DNA of 64,000 nt from Gordionus sp. m RMFG-2023 (lineage: Eukaryota; Nematomorpha; Gordioida; Chordodea; Parachordodidae), in NCBI RefSeq assembly GCF_954871325.1, contig NC_088777.1, positions 53,382,002-53,446,001 of the forward strand, given 5' to 3'. Below are positions 12,453 through 23,889 of this stretch, piece after piece. The notes under the pieces are model-generated. The model was not told the DNA's origin. It saw only the letters and a program-made list of their open reading frames with translations, and did no database searches. The position numbers and the translations under genes are program-made. Positions within the stretch are counted from its first letter, which is position 1, and each line of letters begins with the position of its first letter.

Positions 12453-13398
12453 ATATTTATTAGGAGTCAACGTAAAAGGGGGATGCGAGGTATCCCTACA
12501 CATGACCAGAATGTATCTACAAACAGACCCCAGTGACGGTATCCTAATTAAGATAGATTTTTCAAACGCTTTTAACTCTCTAAAACGTACAGCGTTTCTT
12601 AATCCCATCCTTACCCTTTACCCAGAATACTCGCAATTCATCTTCGATTGTTATGCTAGTCCATCGCATCTTCAATTTGGAGATAGATTGATTCCTTCTA
12701 GTAGTGGAATACAACAAGGTGACCCTCTAGGCTCCTTCTTATTCAGTCTGGGCATTAATAGCCTAATACAAAGCATAAATGACCAATGTAAACTAAACCT
12801 TCATAACTGGTATATCGACGATGGTATACTAGGCGGCTCACCCAGCGAAGTTATGAAGGCGGTCGAAATAATAAAATCCAGCGAGAGCAGTTTGGGACTG
12901 CGAATCAATCAAGACAAGAGCGAATATTGTCCTCTTGGAATCATCGACCTTAACTATGATCCTATGTTCAATCATACACCATTGAACTTCTTAACACATC
13001 TCGGATCTCCAATGGGTAAAGACGAGTCCTTTGTCAAGTTCTTCGCCGACACTCTACTAGAGATTACCCTTATGCGCGGTACACTATCTCGCCTCCCAGC
13101 CCACCAAGCGTTCTTTCTATTAAAGAACTACCTCCTAATCCCAAAAATTCTATATACACTCCGATCATCACGTATCTTCCAATACGACGTCAACCTCGCT
13201 GCACACGAGCTAGAGATTAAACACCTCACAGAGGATATACTCAATCTCAAATTTGGAGACCTATCTTGGCTACAAGCTACCTTGCCAACCAAATCCGGCG
13301 GCATTGGCATACGATCGCCTTCCATACTCTCTGTTAGTGTTCATATCCTCTCGCCTGACCTGCGAGCCCATCATACATGCACTCACAAAACATCCTGA
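12453..13398 (+). pseudogene. reverse transcriptase part of the truncated non-LTR element
   Basis: Reverse transcriptase motifs follow in order: IKIDFSNAFNSLKR (motif A with the first catalytic Asp), GIQQGDPLGSFLFSL (motif B) and NWYIDDGILGG (motif C, YIDD). LGLRINQDKSE (motif D/E region) and GGIGIRSPSILS (thumb) come next. The palm is complete from motif A onward; the finger domain is largely missing upstream of LGVNVKGGCEVSLH. The frame is lost near 13.34 kb, where coding continues in the next frame. The YIDD and QQGDPLG forms match a family of metazoan non-LTR elements, not the APE-type element at 15-18 kb. Confidence 0.8.
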
Positions 13399-14230
13399 CC
13401 CTTTACTTCCCCAGGCAATTGATCTATGGAAATCTCTTTCATTAGTCGATCCTCCCTCATCGACACTGCAGAAGGACTGGGATAAGCCTCTAGTTGGCAA
13501 CTCCGTTGCATACCTTAAATCGAGGAGCCAACCCGAGGACCATTCTCTACTCTTCTCCATTTCCGCAGACAGCGGGTATGAATTTCTCGAAGCTTTTCCA
13601 TCGCGAAACCTTGACCAGCTCCTAAGCAATGATGAGCTACGTCACGCCATCGGTCTAAGACTTAATTGTGATATGGTAATACCCTATCACTGCATCCTTT
13701 GTCAAACGCCGGTCAAATCCAAAGGCCGTCACTCTTTACACTGCAAGCGCTGTAGAGGCAGATTCATTAGACATTCAAAATGCAATGATACTATTGCCAG
13801 GGCCCTAAAATCTGCCGGTATCCCATCAACCCTCGAACCTACTGGACTCTACAATTCTGATGGTAAGCATCCCGATGGCTCTACCATGATCCCTTGGAAG
13901 AGGGCAGAATTCCTAACCTGGGATTTCTCATGCATCGATCCCCTTGCCCCTTCCAATATAAATAGAGATGCTCTAGTAGACGCCGAGACGAATAAATTCG
14001 CTAAATATTCGCCATCGCTTCCGGCCAATTACACATTCCTACCACTAATCGCAACGACTCTAACATCGTTCGGCTCACACGCCCTTGCCTTCTTTAAAGA
14101 GCTGGGGAAACGGATCTCTACTAGGACCGAAGATCCCAACGAGGGTTACTACCTACGCCAAAGATTAGCCCTCAATATAATAAAATCCAATTACCTCAGC
14201 TTCATATTCTCAATGACTGATACCCACTAA
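13253..14230 (+). pseudogene. C-terminal zinc-knuckle and restriction-like endonuclease part
   Basis: Only the part from about 13.34 kb on is real coding for the element. Visible parts are CILCQTPVKSKGRHSLHC (a C-x2-C, H-x4-C knuckle), GRFIRHSKCND, and GKHPDGSTMIPW followed by LTWDFSCIDPLA. The latter looks like the PD...D core of a restriction-like nuclease. The frame ends with NYTFLPLIATTLTSFG and an LRQRLALNIIKSN helix. This layout is typical of elements that nick DNA with a C-terminal REL-type nuclease. Assignment to R2-, NeSL- or another REL-bearing group is inference. Confidence 0.65.
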
Positions 14231-14709
14231 TTACTTACAATTTATATCTAAATTTTATTCATTAATTAATATTGAATTTATGATTTTATTTTTATATTTA
14301 GTATTACATATATATATTTAATTAATATTTATATATTCTTTTTTATATATAAGTTTTAATATTTTACATATAATACTTATTATACATTTATAATCTATAT
14401 TTATCCTGAATCAGAGAACGAAGTTATATTAAATCTTACAAGAAAATATATTTTATTAATCATTTATTTAAAATATAGCTATTTAAGATTAATTATAATA
14501 ATAATAATAAAAATTTAAATAGTTTAATTTGCTAATCATCTTGTGGTATGTATCGCATTTTTTAAAGATTATATTTTAAATTACTATAATTAATATGAAA
14601 ATTTATTTTAATTATTATTTAAATTTATTTTACTACCTTTTTTTTAATAGGTTTAAATGGAAAAGAACTAAATTTCAAATAATGCCATAATTTTCAAAAA
14701 TAATATATA

Positions 14710-14950
14710 TTATATATTTTACGCGATAAAAGCGTTTCGCCCTCTGGTTGTGGATACAACAGAGCTACGCTAGGTTTTCCTCAAAAATCCATCAAACTGT
14801 ATAGTTAATTAAGGGGAGAAAAAATGAGGAGCCCTTCACACGTTTGTGGGCAAGCCGCACTACGCGCAACAGTCCGAGAACTGTTGCTTAAACGTCTATA
14901 GGCTAATTGACAAAAAGAAATGGGCAAAACAAAAGCCTATACCCAAGAAC
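14710..14950. repeat. dispersed repeat, copy 1
   Basis: A GC-richer stretch containing GGATACAACAGAGCTACGC, GGGCAAGCCGCACTACGCGC and a TTGCTTAAACG box is shared in order with 53725-53985 (ACAACAGAGCAACGCTTGG, GGGCAGGCCACAG, TTACTTAAACGCCC). The size of about 230 bases and lack of coding suggest a SINE-like or MITE-like family. No tRNA promoter boxes are evident. Confidence 0.55.
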
Positions 14951-15404
14951 TGCAAAAATAATTTAATTACTTTAAGGGTGGGTGGTGGCTAAGTTTAAGT
15001 TTAACATCTTTAATGTAAGCCTTGATAATTATACTATCAATAATTGAGAATGTGTTCATATCAATTGAAATTAGAATTTTTTCATGAAAATAAGAAAAAG
15101 CTAATGGGTTTACCGCTAATTGTTTAAATAGGTAAAAATTCCAGCGAATAGGCAAAAACTAGTCAGTAATAGGTTTATGACTATCCAGCAACAAACACCA
15201 CACAACAAAGGTTTTTTTTTCAGTTTCTTTATTGATCTCTTATTCTTATTTAGCCTTAGAAACTGTTTAGTGTTTAAGTTATATCCATGATGTCTTTCAT
15301 TGCCCTAAAGTACCATAATCTTTTAAACTTTCCATAGGATTTGCCGTTGATGGAGTATAGCCAATTTATAACATCAAGGACTAGGCTGTTATTGGTATGA
15401 TTTC

Positions 15405-16914
15405 TCAGATATGCGCGAAGAAGATTATACGCTTTTTCTTTAGAGTTACATGTACCGGAGTATGTTTAGACCTTCTCCAAAGGTTGTCGTTCGAAATGAT
15501 GTTGGGGTAAAAGAGGCCATTGATTACTCTTGAGCATTTATTAACAAACGTTTGCAATCTCTTTGTCTCCGTCTTAGTTATCTCCCATGTATCACCCCCG
15601 TAAAGGAGGATTGGAATGATAGAGGAGTTGAAAATTCTTAGCCTAGTGAACACCAATATCTCCCTAGTTCTCCATAGCTTAAAATATTTGTAGAAAGCAG
15701 CTCTAGCATTTTGAATTCGGAATTTCAGTTCATCTTTATAACTGCCTTTATTGTCGATGTTCACTCCAAGATATTTATAGATACTTTGACAACTTTTCCT
15801 CCAACTAACCAATCTCCCAGAGGGGGAGCATGAGACGATGGCATGATTACAGTCTTATCGAAGTTAATATCTAATCCAACCTTAAGACTAAAAGTGTTAA
15901 GTATCAAGACCAAATTGTTAGCCTCCTCCAAGTATTTTGCAATCAAGACCAAGTCATCGGCATAACTAATCGCCCTGCTTTCTAAAAACCACGGCTGATT
16001 GGATTCAAGTTCTAGAGGATTGGCTGCCCCTAATGTATCAGTAATTACTCTATTCATTACTATATTGAACAGTAGTGGAGAGGCGACACAGCCTTGCTTA
16101 ACTCCTTTTTTTGTCCTGAAAGGAGGTGAACTTTATTTAAGATTTTAAATGAAGCCATGAGATTACTATAATGCATCCCTAAAATCTTGATAATATTGGC
16201 TTCTATACCGCATCTCGCTAGGATAGCCCACAAGGTATCATGAGTGATGCTGTCGAAAGCGCGTTTGAAATCAATGAATATAAAATAAAAAGGTAATTTA
16301 TATTTTTCACACTTTTGTACAATTATCTTCAGCGCCAAGATTGGCTGGTTTATATTTATGTTTGGGCGATATGTACAAATGTATTTGGATAATAGGTTAG
16401 GGGAGGATGCTAGGATTCGGTTTTTTGAAAGGATCATAAAGACTTTTGATACTATGGAGGTAAGGGCAATCGCTCTATAATCTTTGAATTTAGTAGGGTT
16501 AGGAATTTTAGGGAAATTGTAATAGATAGTTAAGTTCCAATCTCCCGGCATTTTCCTTGTATGCCAAATCTTATTAAACAACCCCAGCAAAAGCTGGGAG
16601 ACCTCTGATGGGGCCGCTTTTAGGTGTTCTCCCAATATGTTGTCGTGACCTGGGAATTTATTGTTCCTAAGCCTATTAATGGCTTTAGTTATTTCTGCCA
16701 CAGTAAAGTTTGCGTCAGGTGGTTCTATGTTGTGACTAGAGAACGGGAATAAGGATGGCCTCCTGGAATCAAAGATTTTCATATAATGATCCAACCAAAG
16801 GGCGATCTGTTCATCTGGGTCTGTAATCAGGAAGTTATTGTCTAGTTTGATAGACGGGAGAGGTTTAAACACTTTAGCGCTACAGAAGTGTTTAAGCTTT
16901 TTTATAAACATCAA
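15405..16914 (-). pseudogene. LINE reverse transcriptase
   Basis: Reading down the minus strand: INRLRNNKFPGHDNI and DYRAIALTSIVSKV (RT fingers), FYFIFIDFKRAFDSI (motif A), a GVKQGC-type motif B near 16.10 kb, SYADDLVLIA (motif C, YADD), GLDINFDKT, then KYLGVNID and LLYGGDTWE. Two frame changes are seen: one in a run of seven A residues beside motif B near 16.10 kb, and one near 15.79 kb before KYLGVNID. The catalytic aspartates remain. The copy is inactive as it stands. Confidence 0.85.
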
Positions 16915-17188
16915 AGGTCCTGTTGTCCTTCATGTCTCTATCGATCTCAAATGCTTTTTTTGCAATGTAGATCCTTCTATCTTTCCTAATAAGCCTATGA
17001 ATCGTAGTTCAAAGGTTACCATCCCGTCTTTCACTTGACTTTAGTTCCGCTATCATCAGAATGGTGTCTTCGGATGGCCACTCATGTCTTTGGAAGGACC
17101 TGTTAATGCTTGGGAGATCGTTGCAAGCTCCAAATAAAATATTTTTAAAGGACAACCAACATTCTTTGAATTCTGATTCCGATGAACC

Positions 17189-18063
17189 TTAATTTAACGC
17201 CATCCTAGCTCTTAAGTTTTCGACTAAAAGGAGCTTAACTTCTGAACACTGTAGATTCCTTGCTTTTACTATCCAGGGGGGAGGACTAGGTTGATTTGAG
17301 ATGGCTAGCCGTCTAGAGTTGCCCCATAAATTTCTTATGGTGATGCCTCCTCTGACTAGCTTATGATCAGAAATATTAATGTTTAGCAAGGCCCTAACAT
17401 CGGTAAACCAGCTATGAATGTTGGAAATAAAGAAATCTATTTGAGAGGTGATATCATTTCTCCTATAGATTAATGTGTTTCTTTCACTATGGGGGAAAAA
17501 GGTGTTTTTGATTTTAAGGTTTAGGCTCTTACACAGATCCAAAAGCTTCCTGCTATCCTCACCATTTGGCTGTGGGATGGCCGCATTTCCAATTACTCCA
17601 TCAGTTATAAAGGACTCCTCCTTCCCAATTTTGATACTTAAATCGCCCAAGATTATCAGATTGCGGCTCCTAGGGAGTGAGCATACAATGTTTTCAAGAT
17701 GGTCTAGAAAGGAGAGCCTATCGCTTCTGTGAGGAGGGGCGTAGACATTGATTAGGATCGTTCGTTTAAACCAGGTGTTTAGATACAGCAAACCACATCT
17801 ATCGAAAATGGGTACAAATTTATCTACAAATTTGTGTAATCTATTACTAATCAAAAAGGCGATCCCTGACCAGCTATTTAAAGTAGTGCCCGAACTGTAT
17901 AATATGAAATTACTAAAATTGGAGAGTGGGTTTTTTGTATCGCAATTATATCCATTTTCTCTTCCACCATCAGTCTAAGAGGATTCGTTAGTTTGCTTTT
18001 TAAGCCATTTATATTGAGCGAAGATAAAAGTAAATTTCCTTTTAAACCAATTTGACGCTCCAT
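17189..18063 (-). pseudogene. LINE APE-type endonuclease
   Basis: The N-terminal piece at 17878-18063 reads LLLSSLNINGLKSKL and MDIIAIQKTH, the LNINGL and QETH motifs of the apurinic-type nuclease (E to K in the second). The main piece at 17189-17854 has ILINVYAPPHRSDR, NLIILGDLSIKIG, QIDFFISN and the terminal SDHKLV. In the third motif the usual GDFN is GDLS. One frame change separates the two pieces. The length of about 290 residues fits the family. Confidence 0.8.
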
Positions 18064-18558
18064 ACAAACTACTTCCAGTTATAGTATATCGAGAAATAAA
18101 AATAATGGCCGCTCAATTTGAATAAAAATTTAAATAAGCAATTTGACGTGAGGGAAGGAAAAGTTTTTCTATTATATATTTTAACAAACATATATTGAAT
18201 GTTTTAAAAATAATCATCTTGTGAGATGATTGCTATCCCATAAAGCTATTGTAATTAGCCTAGTGAATAGCTATGGCGAGTCATTGTTTCAAGAAAAAGC
18301 CTCAACAAGATTCGTACATAATTACCAGTATGAGAATCAAGTTCTCTGGATAAGGATATAGCGCGATTGGCAATATGGGCCGCCAATTACAGTATATGGA
18401 TGTCTACAATTAATAGGATAAGGTATTCATAAACAAGTTTTAGAAAAAAATTTCCACTTAAAATAATATTTTTTAAATTTAAAAAAAGACGCACTGCCGC
18501 TATAACATTTATACTTAAAAAAAATTAATAAAATTATTATTGAAAAAAATTTATCATT

Positions 18559-18657
18559 GGGAGAAACTACTTACGGACAAGGTATTTGAGATAAAGGTTT
18601 GAACTTATCAGCAACCCAGCGTCATCAGCCATTGAAAAATGTGTGAAAGTTACATGA
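18559..18657 (+). pseudogene. relic of a C2 exon of the IGFBP family
   Basis: The stretch matches the gene 9 C2 exon (57257-57367) at nucleotide level from GGAGAAACTAC to GTTACATGAAGAT, and the flanking sequence after the stop is also shared. It contains an in-frame TGA and a frame change and has lost the cysteine-encoding positions of the first half, so it is dead. No A, B or C1 partner was found nearby; the LINE at 15.2-18.1 kb may have removed or split them. Confidence 0.65.
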
Positions 18658-20329
18658 AGATAAGTATGAAAAGAAGCGTTCAAAGAAATATTCACAATAT
18701 ATCAATTTATAATCATTTGTTTCTAGTATTTAAAGATTATATTTCAAAATGTATAATTGTATAAGATAAGTCATTTTAAAACATTTTGATTGAAACTATT
18801 TTCATTTAACAAATTTGATGATGAAGTAGAAGGAATATATTTTATTGAAAGTTCATGATGTTGGAAAACGACTCGACGAAATTATCATCGTCATTATTTA
18901 TATATTATTAATTAAGTTTCGAAAGGTTATGTTGATTGAGAATATATTCTTCGATTTGTGTGTTAATATAAATTTGGGGGGTCAAAATTGTTTAAATTTT
19001 AAAATTTTATTTTCTAAGAAGAAGAAAAAAAATGTTTGATAACCTTAAAAATCACGTGATAAAATAAATAAAAGTAAATAACGGAGTCTATAATATTTCT
19101 AAGTGAAAGCAAACTGGAATTTAATACAGAAAGAATACATATTTATGAATAAGCCATTTAATAAAAAATCATAGGTATAATCAGCTGGGTACCAAAGATT
19201 TTGCCGAGATTAGGCTCTACTTTACTCTCCATAAATTTTATTGGATGTCTTTAGATACACTTATTGTAGGCTGTTGGACACCTAAAAAAATTTGAAATTA
19301 TAATAGTCATATTTTTTAAAAATCATTCCTTCTTTATTAATTTTTTTCTTCTTTTCTTGGAGGATGTAGGGAAATTATTTTTTCTCTCATCAGCTATGAC
19401 AGACACATTTCAGAAATAACTGTTTTATTTAAGTTAAAGGTTTCGTAACAGTTGTGGCGTTCCCGGCACTACTGTCACGTTCCCCCGTTTCTTCAGGGTT
19501 CTATAATTTTTTCAAAATTTTATTCCAAGAACATGCCCAGAACTCCGTTTCACGTATCCGGTTTAGAAATCTAATTGAGGGCGGGTCTATGACGCTAGGA
19601 GGGTCAGGCTTTTTTTACATCGTTTTAATTGGTCTAAGCCAGCTGTAGTTTGAAAGGTAGGGAAGGGTGGGTGGGGGGGGGGGGTGGTTAAGATCGTCTT
19701 TCGAACTTTTTATAGCGTAAAATTTTTTTATATAAAATACAAATGGAAATTTTATTTACTTGATTAATAAAGTCATTATTTGAATTTGTCAGAATTATTT
19801 CTCTAAAAAAAAACTTTTTACCATAAAATATTTGGCAAATGTTAATGAGATTTTAAAAAAATAATGGTTACCAGGTTTAAAGTGGCAATTGAAAGAAGTA
19901 AAATTTTTTTGTAAAATAAAAGCGTTCAAAAATTATTTTAATCTTCTCTATGATCTAACGAGTTACTATCATCGTCATTTCCAACAATATATAGTTGTAA
20001 TTTTAGTACTCAAAGCAATTATATCCAAAACTCTAAGCAATTGTATCCAATACTAAGAGCCCGACTGTTTTTTAAGATTGTTTAAAATAATTCAGGGAAC
20101 TTGAATTAACTGAACTAAATGACAGATAATATCAATTACAATATTTTTTACAAAATTCGAAAGATAATAATATTGCGAAAACCGTTTATTAAAATTAGCT
20201 AATCTGAAAACTTGAAAAGATTAAATATTTGAAAGCTTTAAAAAAAACAATTTTAAAAAATATCAACATTAACATTCTCGGGTGGTATTCTATCAATTAT
20301 GAGTTATATGCTTAAAATGCCTTCTTTAA

Positions 20330-20432
20330 GAAAAAAATAAAAAACAAATAAAAAACAAATAAAAAACAAATAAAAAACAAATAAAAAACAAATAAAAAAC
20401 AAATAAAAAACAAATAAAAAACGTGGATTAAA
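20330..20432. repeat. AAAAAACAAAT minisatellite
   Basis: About eight near-perfect copies of an 11-base unit of the form ATAAAAAACAA follow one another and then grade into AT-rich sequence. Confidence 0.9.
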
Positions 20433-21069
20433 AAACATAAAATAAAATAAGGGCCTTTCTAAGTGTTTTTATTTTTCCTGAAAAGCTTTGCGTTATATTC
20501 AGATTTAAGTGCCGAAACTAAGATGAGAGTGGACGCAACCCTATAATAACTTAATTATATAGGAATGTCTTCCATTTAAATAAATTAGAATATTCGTTTT
20601 TTTTAAATTGGTTTTTTTTAAATGAATTTTAGTTCCTCTAGGGATTTTTTCCCCCTCAACTTTTCCTAACTAAAGTCCAAAGAAAAAGAAACTTCTACTT
20701 GAAATATTTTTATCAACACGAAATATCGATTTGGGTATCAAATAAAAATTCCTTAGCTAAAAACACGATATTTTCTCTTAAAAGCTGCGTCTTACAAGAT
20801 AAAAAATTAATTGTATTTGCAAAAAAAGGCGTATGTTTTATAATGGAAGATTATGCTCAAATGATATAACTAGGAGAGAGAGGACATTTTAGGGTAAGGT
20901 TCAACCACCATAATACGATATTAAACTTGTATTCTTATGCCTCTCCCACAGTATTTCCCCACTTGATGTACAGTATAATTACCGAATCTAATTTAGTAAT
21001 TTTATAACAATTAATATCTTGACCTCTTTCTATTCCCCATATGTGATATAGAAAAATCTCTAACAGCTG

Positions 21070-21160
21070 TTCAACCGGGGTCGAACCGTGATTTCCCCCA
21101 AGAGTGAAGCCTAAATATTTAAAACGCCCTTCTCATTTAACCAGTGACAAGGGATGTGGC
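21070..21160 (-). repeat. possible tRNA-derived SINE head
   Basis: On the minus strand a TGGTTAAATGAG stretch, similar to a pol III A box, is followed about 55 bases later by GGTTCGACCCCGG, a near-perfect B box. The sequence between does not form a clear cloverleaf, so a working tRNA is unlikely. A tRNA-derived SINE fragment is the best explanation. No second copy was noticed in the window. Confidence 0.3.
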
Positions 21161-21906
21161 TACCCTTCCCTATGAAATAAGCTTCACTTAAATTTTAATG
21201 ACGCAATTGTAAACGCCACCACCTTATATTTTAGATTCTATGATATATGTTCGAAATTTAAGAATACAGAATTCAACCTAGAACCCAGCTTTATGGTGTT
21301 GTAAAACAAAATCTTTCATATAGAATTCATCTATTCCAAAATATTTTTTTATATCGAAATAACGATCGATAATCGTTTTCTTATAACGATAAGAATTTCT
21401 AAAAACTCATGCCCTTATCTTAAAAAAAATATATACTCAAAAAAATGTTAGTTTTAATTTATTAAAGTTTGCAAACAGTGTTTAATTCTTAATAACATTT
21501 ATAAAGAAATCATTGATTTGTAGAAAAAAAAACAATATTTCTGGAATATAAAGTAAAATCTTTGTCTATATTAGCATTTAAGTAATTTGTATCGTACATA
21601 ATAATATGAGAACAGATCTTTAAAAATATCCTGTTAATCCAAAATTTTATATTATCATTTGAGATGATAGATTTCGATATCTAGAAAACTATTGCTAATT
21701 TTATTTCTAACCACTTTTAAAATAAGTGAAATAAAATAAGATTTATCATTTATATAACCTAAAGTGTTTATAATAAAAAATTAACATAGATTTATATTGT
21801 TTATTAGCAAGTTAACGTTTTTTTTAAACTATATTTAAATATAAGTTACATATACGAAGGTACATACTTATTTTCCTTTAAAAAATAAAAAATATTTGAA
21901 ATTATC

Positions 21907-23724
21907 ATGTTTAAAGCCAGAACTTTGATGTATACAGGAATTCTGTTGGGTTTCTCAACCAGGTTAAGTATACTTTATAAAGAATTATTTTGATAAAAAT
22001 TTCGCGTGTTACTTTAATTTTGACAAATTTTTTTTTTACTTTATTCTATTGCTTATAATTAATTCAGGAAAAAGGTATTGATACAAGTGGAATTGATTCT
22101 AATTCTAATTTTAATTTATATATTATAGTTATGTAAAGATATTTTTCTTATTTAAATTATTTATCCGTATAAAATCTAATGGTGTTAAACTGTTCGATCA
22201 GAACCGATCTCTGAATATATTATCCAGAAAAATATTGCGCTACCCTGGAATATTCTGATCGTACATTGCACGAATGTTTGGACACTATCAGCGAAATTTC
22301 GAGGTTTAGGTCAATATATTTTTCTGACTTAAAATATTAAGTTTGTCGCCGTCTTTCAAAAACCGGCTTCAAATAGAAGCCGTTTAAAAACAATAGTTTT
22401 AAAAAATATATATGTTAATTATTTATGAATTTAAAAAATTGTGTTTTAAGTGTCTAAATAAAAATACTTTTCTCTTCCTCGGTGAAATTGTCTAATTTTA
22501 CCGCCAAGACTTTTTAAAGACCCGAAGTATTATAGATACAAAAAAAAAAGGATCGTCAGTGGATGTGACAATGGTATGAATATAATTATCATTTTAGTTT
22601 CAGCCCAGAGTAGTGTTGCTAAATTGCCTATCATTGACCATGGCTATTGTGGCTTAATCAAGCTATTAGCCTAAAAAATTGAATTAAGTCTCCAAGTTTA
22701 GTCTCAGCTTGAAGATTGATTCCAATATTTTTAAATAAAAACATGGATACGCTATTATAATATATTCCTTCAATTTTAATTTTATCTCCCTGATTATATT
22801 TTAGAGGGAAAATTTATTTTTTATTAATTATTTTTATCAAAAAAAAATATTAGATTAATAATGGCTTTGGATTGCTCTTGCCAACGACTTCCGGTAAACT
22901 GCGGCAAGCCTCCGCCTATTAATTGCAAAGCGGGCCTCGTCAAGGATGCCTGCGATTGTTGTTTTGTATGCGCTAAAGTAAAAGAAAGTATATATATTAG
23001 GACATTTTGGGACAAATAAATATTTTTATGCCTTCATAAATGTAAAAAAAAATGTTGACCCTAAGCACAACTCTTAAATTTCTCGAATATAAAAATGTTC
23101 CCCAGATGATTTTAAATTGAGAGATTTTCCAAATTCACGTTAAAGATTTGGAATAAGTCGTTATTCCGGTAGAGGGACGACATAATATATTTTTTTTTCA
23201 TCAAATGATCTTATGCGGTAGGTTAAAGGTGAACTGTGCGGTGGGCCGTCTTTTACGAAGGGTCGATGCGCCAATGGTTTGATCTGTTACATGAGTTTCG
23301 AGCAGTCTATCCAATCAGAAGGAAGATGCGTATTAGCAGCTCGTAGAGTAATCACGCATGCACAAAAATACTATATATATATCTAAAGCCAAGGGGGGGG
23401 GGGTGCAATAACCACCCTCTCCCCACCCTCACTCCTTTAGAAATTTGTAACTGTTCTGTGAATATAATTTTGTTAATAAAAATAATTATAAGTGTGCCGA
23501 ACCGCCAAAAGGTTTCTGGGTGGTTGTTAATTTATTCCCCTCCCCTACACTTAGGAAAATTCTGGTTTATGCCTATGATTTATTTATATATATTTTATAT
23601 TGATTAGATTTCAGGTGAACCTTGCGGGGATGCTTGGCAGCAAGGAGATTGTACATTCGGATTAATATGTTCGCAAATCACGCCAGGAAAAGTCGGGAGA
23701 TGCACTCGAAAAAAAAACAGCTGA
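21907..23724 (+). CDS. gene 3: secreted IGFBP-domain protein with C1 and C2 modules
   Basis: Exons: A 21907-21962 (signal peptide, MFKARTLMYTGILLG), B 22854-22977 (CSCQRLPVNC ... CDCCFVCAK, eight cysteines), C1 23222-23347 (VKGELCGG ... GRCVLAAR, four cysteines), C2 23608-23724 (ISGEPCGD ... GRCTRKKNS). Phases are 2, 0, 0. With all four exons the product is 140 residues with 16 cysteines. Skipping C1 also keeps frame and gives 98 residues. The C1 donor is AGA/GTAATC; reading on instead would stop at 23384. An AATAAA lies at 23857. Exon A belongs to the second signal-peptide type, shared with genes 7, 8 and 9. Intron 1 contains MITE copies. Confidence 0.8.
22181..22396. mobile_element. hAT-like MITE copy
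   Basis: It begins GGTGTTAAACTG and ends AAGCCGTTTAAAAACAATAG. It has the inverted-end pattern with AACCGRYTY near each end and the internal ATTGC.CTA.CC word. It is diverged from the 8.1-kb copy and lies in intron 1 of gene 3. Confidence 0.5.
22611..22762. mobile_element. hAT-like MITE copy, variant
   Basis: It starts TAGTGTTGCTAAATTGCC, and its central sequence is shared with 9.70-9.80 kb. The right end is not clear. It lies about 90 bases before exon B of gene 3. Confidence 0.45.
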
Positions 23725-23889
23725 TAAAATTTAGTGTAAATGTCTAGCCAAATTTTTTAAGAAAGCAAGCGTTTCAATCGTATTTAACTAAAATATATTA
23801 ACACAAAATCATGCGCTAAGTTTTAATATTTATAAAAATAATATTGATCTTGTGGAAATAAATATAATTTTAATAAATTAAATTTTAAT

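Larger units (their letters stand above)
12440..14235 (+). mobile_element. 5'-truncated non-LTR retrotransposon with C-terminal endonuclease-like domain
   Basis: The recognisable coding sequence starts abruptly near 12453 inside the reverse transcriptase (LGVNVKGGCEVSLH precedes the first ATG) and ends at 14230, after which the sequence returns to plain AT-rich DNA. Coding base composition is clearly richer than its surroundings. Loss of the N-terminal part is the usual 5' truncation of such elements. One frame change near 13.34 kb separates two long open segments. There is no poly-A tail of note and no clear target duplication. The combination of this RT with a C-terminal Cys/His and PDG domain points to an element using a restriction-like endonuclease rather than an APE endonuclease; the exact clade is not recognised. 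Confidence 0.75.
15205..18120 (-). mobile_element. APE-type LINE, minus strand, near full length but broken
   Basis: On the minus strand the order is N-terminal endonuclease (from 18063), reverse transcriptase and C-terminal tail, ending near 15212 in a run of eight A residues. The endonuclease, all RT motifs and the tail are present, so little is missing, but at least three frame changes separate the segments. The KYLGVNID, LLYGGDTWEITKTE and NDNLWRRSKHTPV tail resembles RTE/L2-like LINEs; the clade is inference. A C2-exon relic of the IGFBP family lies just beyond its 5' end at 18.56 kb. Confidence 0.8.
18850..21890. other. intergenic, no supportable gene
   Basis: No exon of the family or transposon protein was recognised. 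The stretch carries short open frames of low-complexity composition, a G-run near 19.67-19.69 kb, the AAACAAATAA minisatellite at 20.33-20.43 kb and a tRNA-like segment near 21.07-21.16 kb. Confidence 0.5.

Noticed and set aside
13128-13629. Minus-strand frames of 65 and 119 residues
   Set aside because: They lie opposite the reverse transcriptase and endonuclease coding of the non-LTR element and show no motif.
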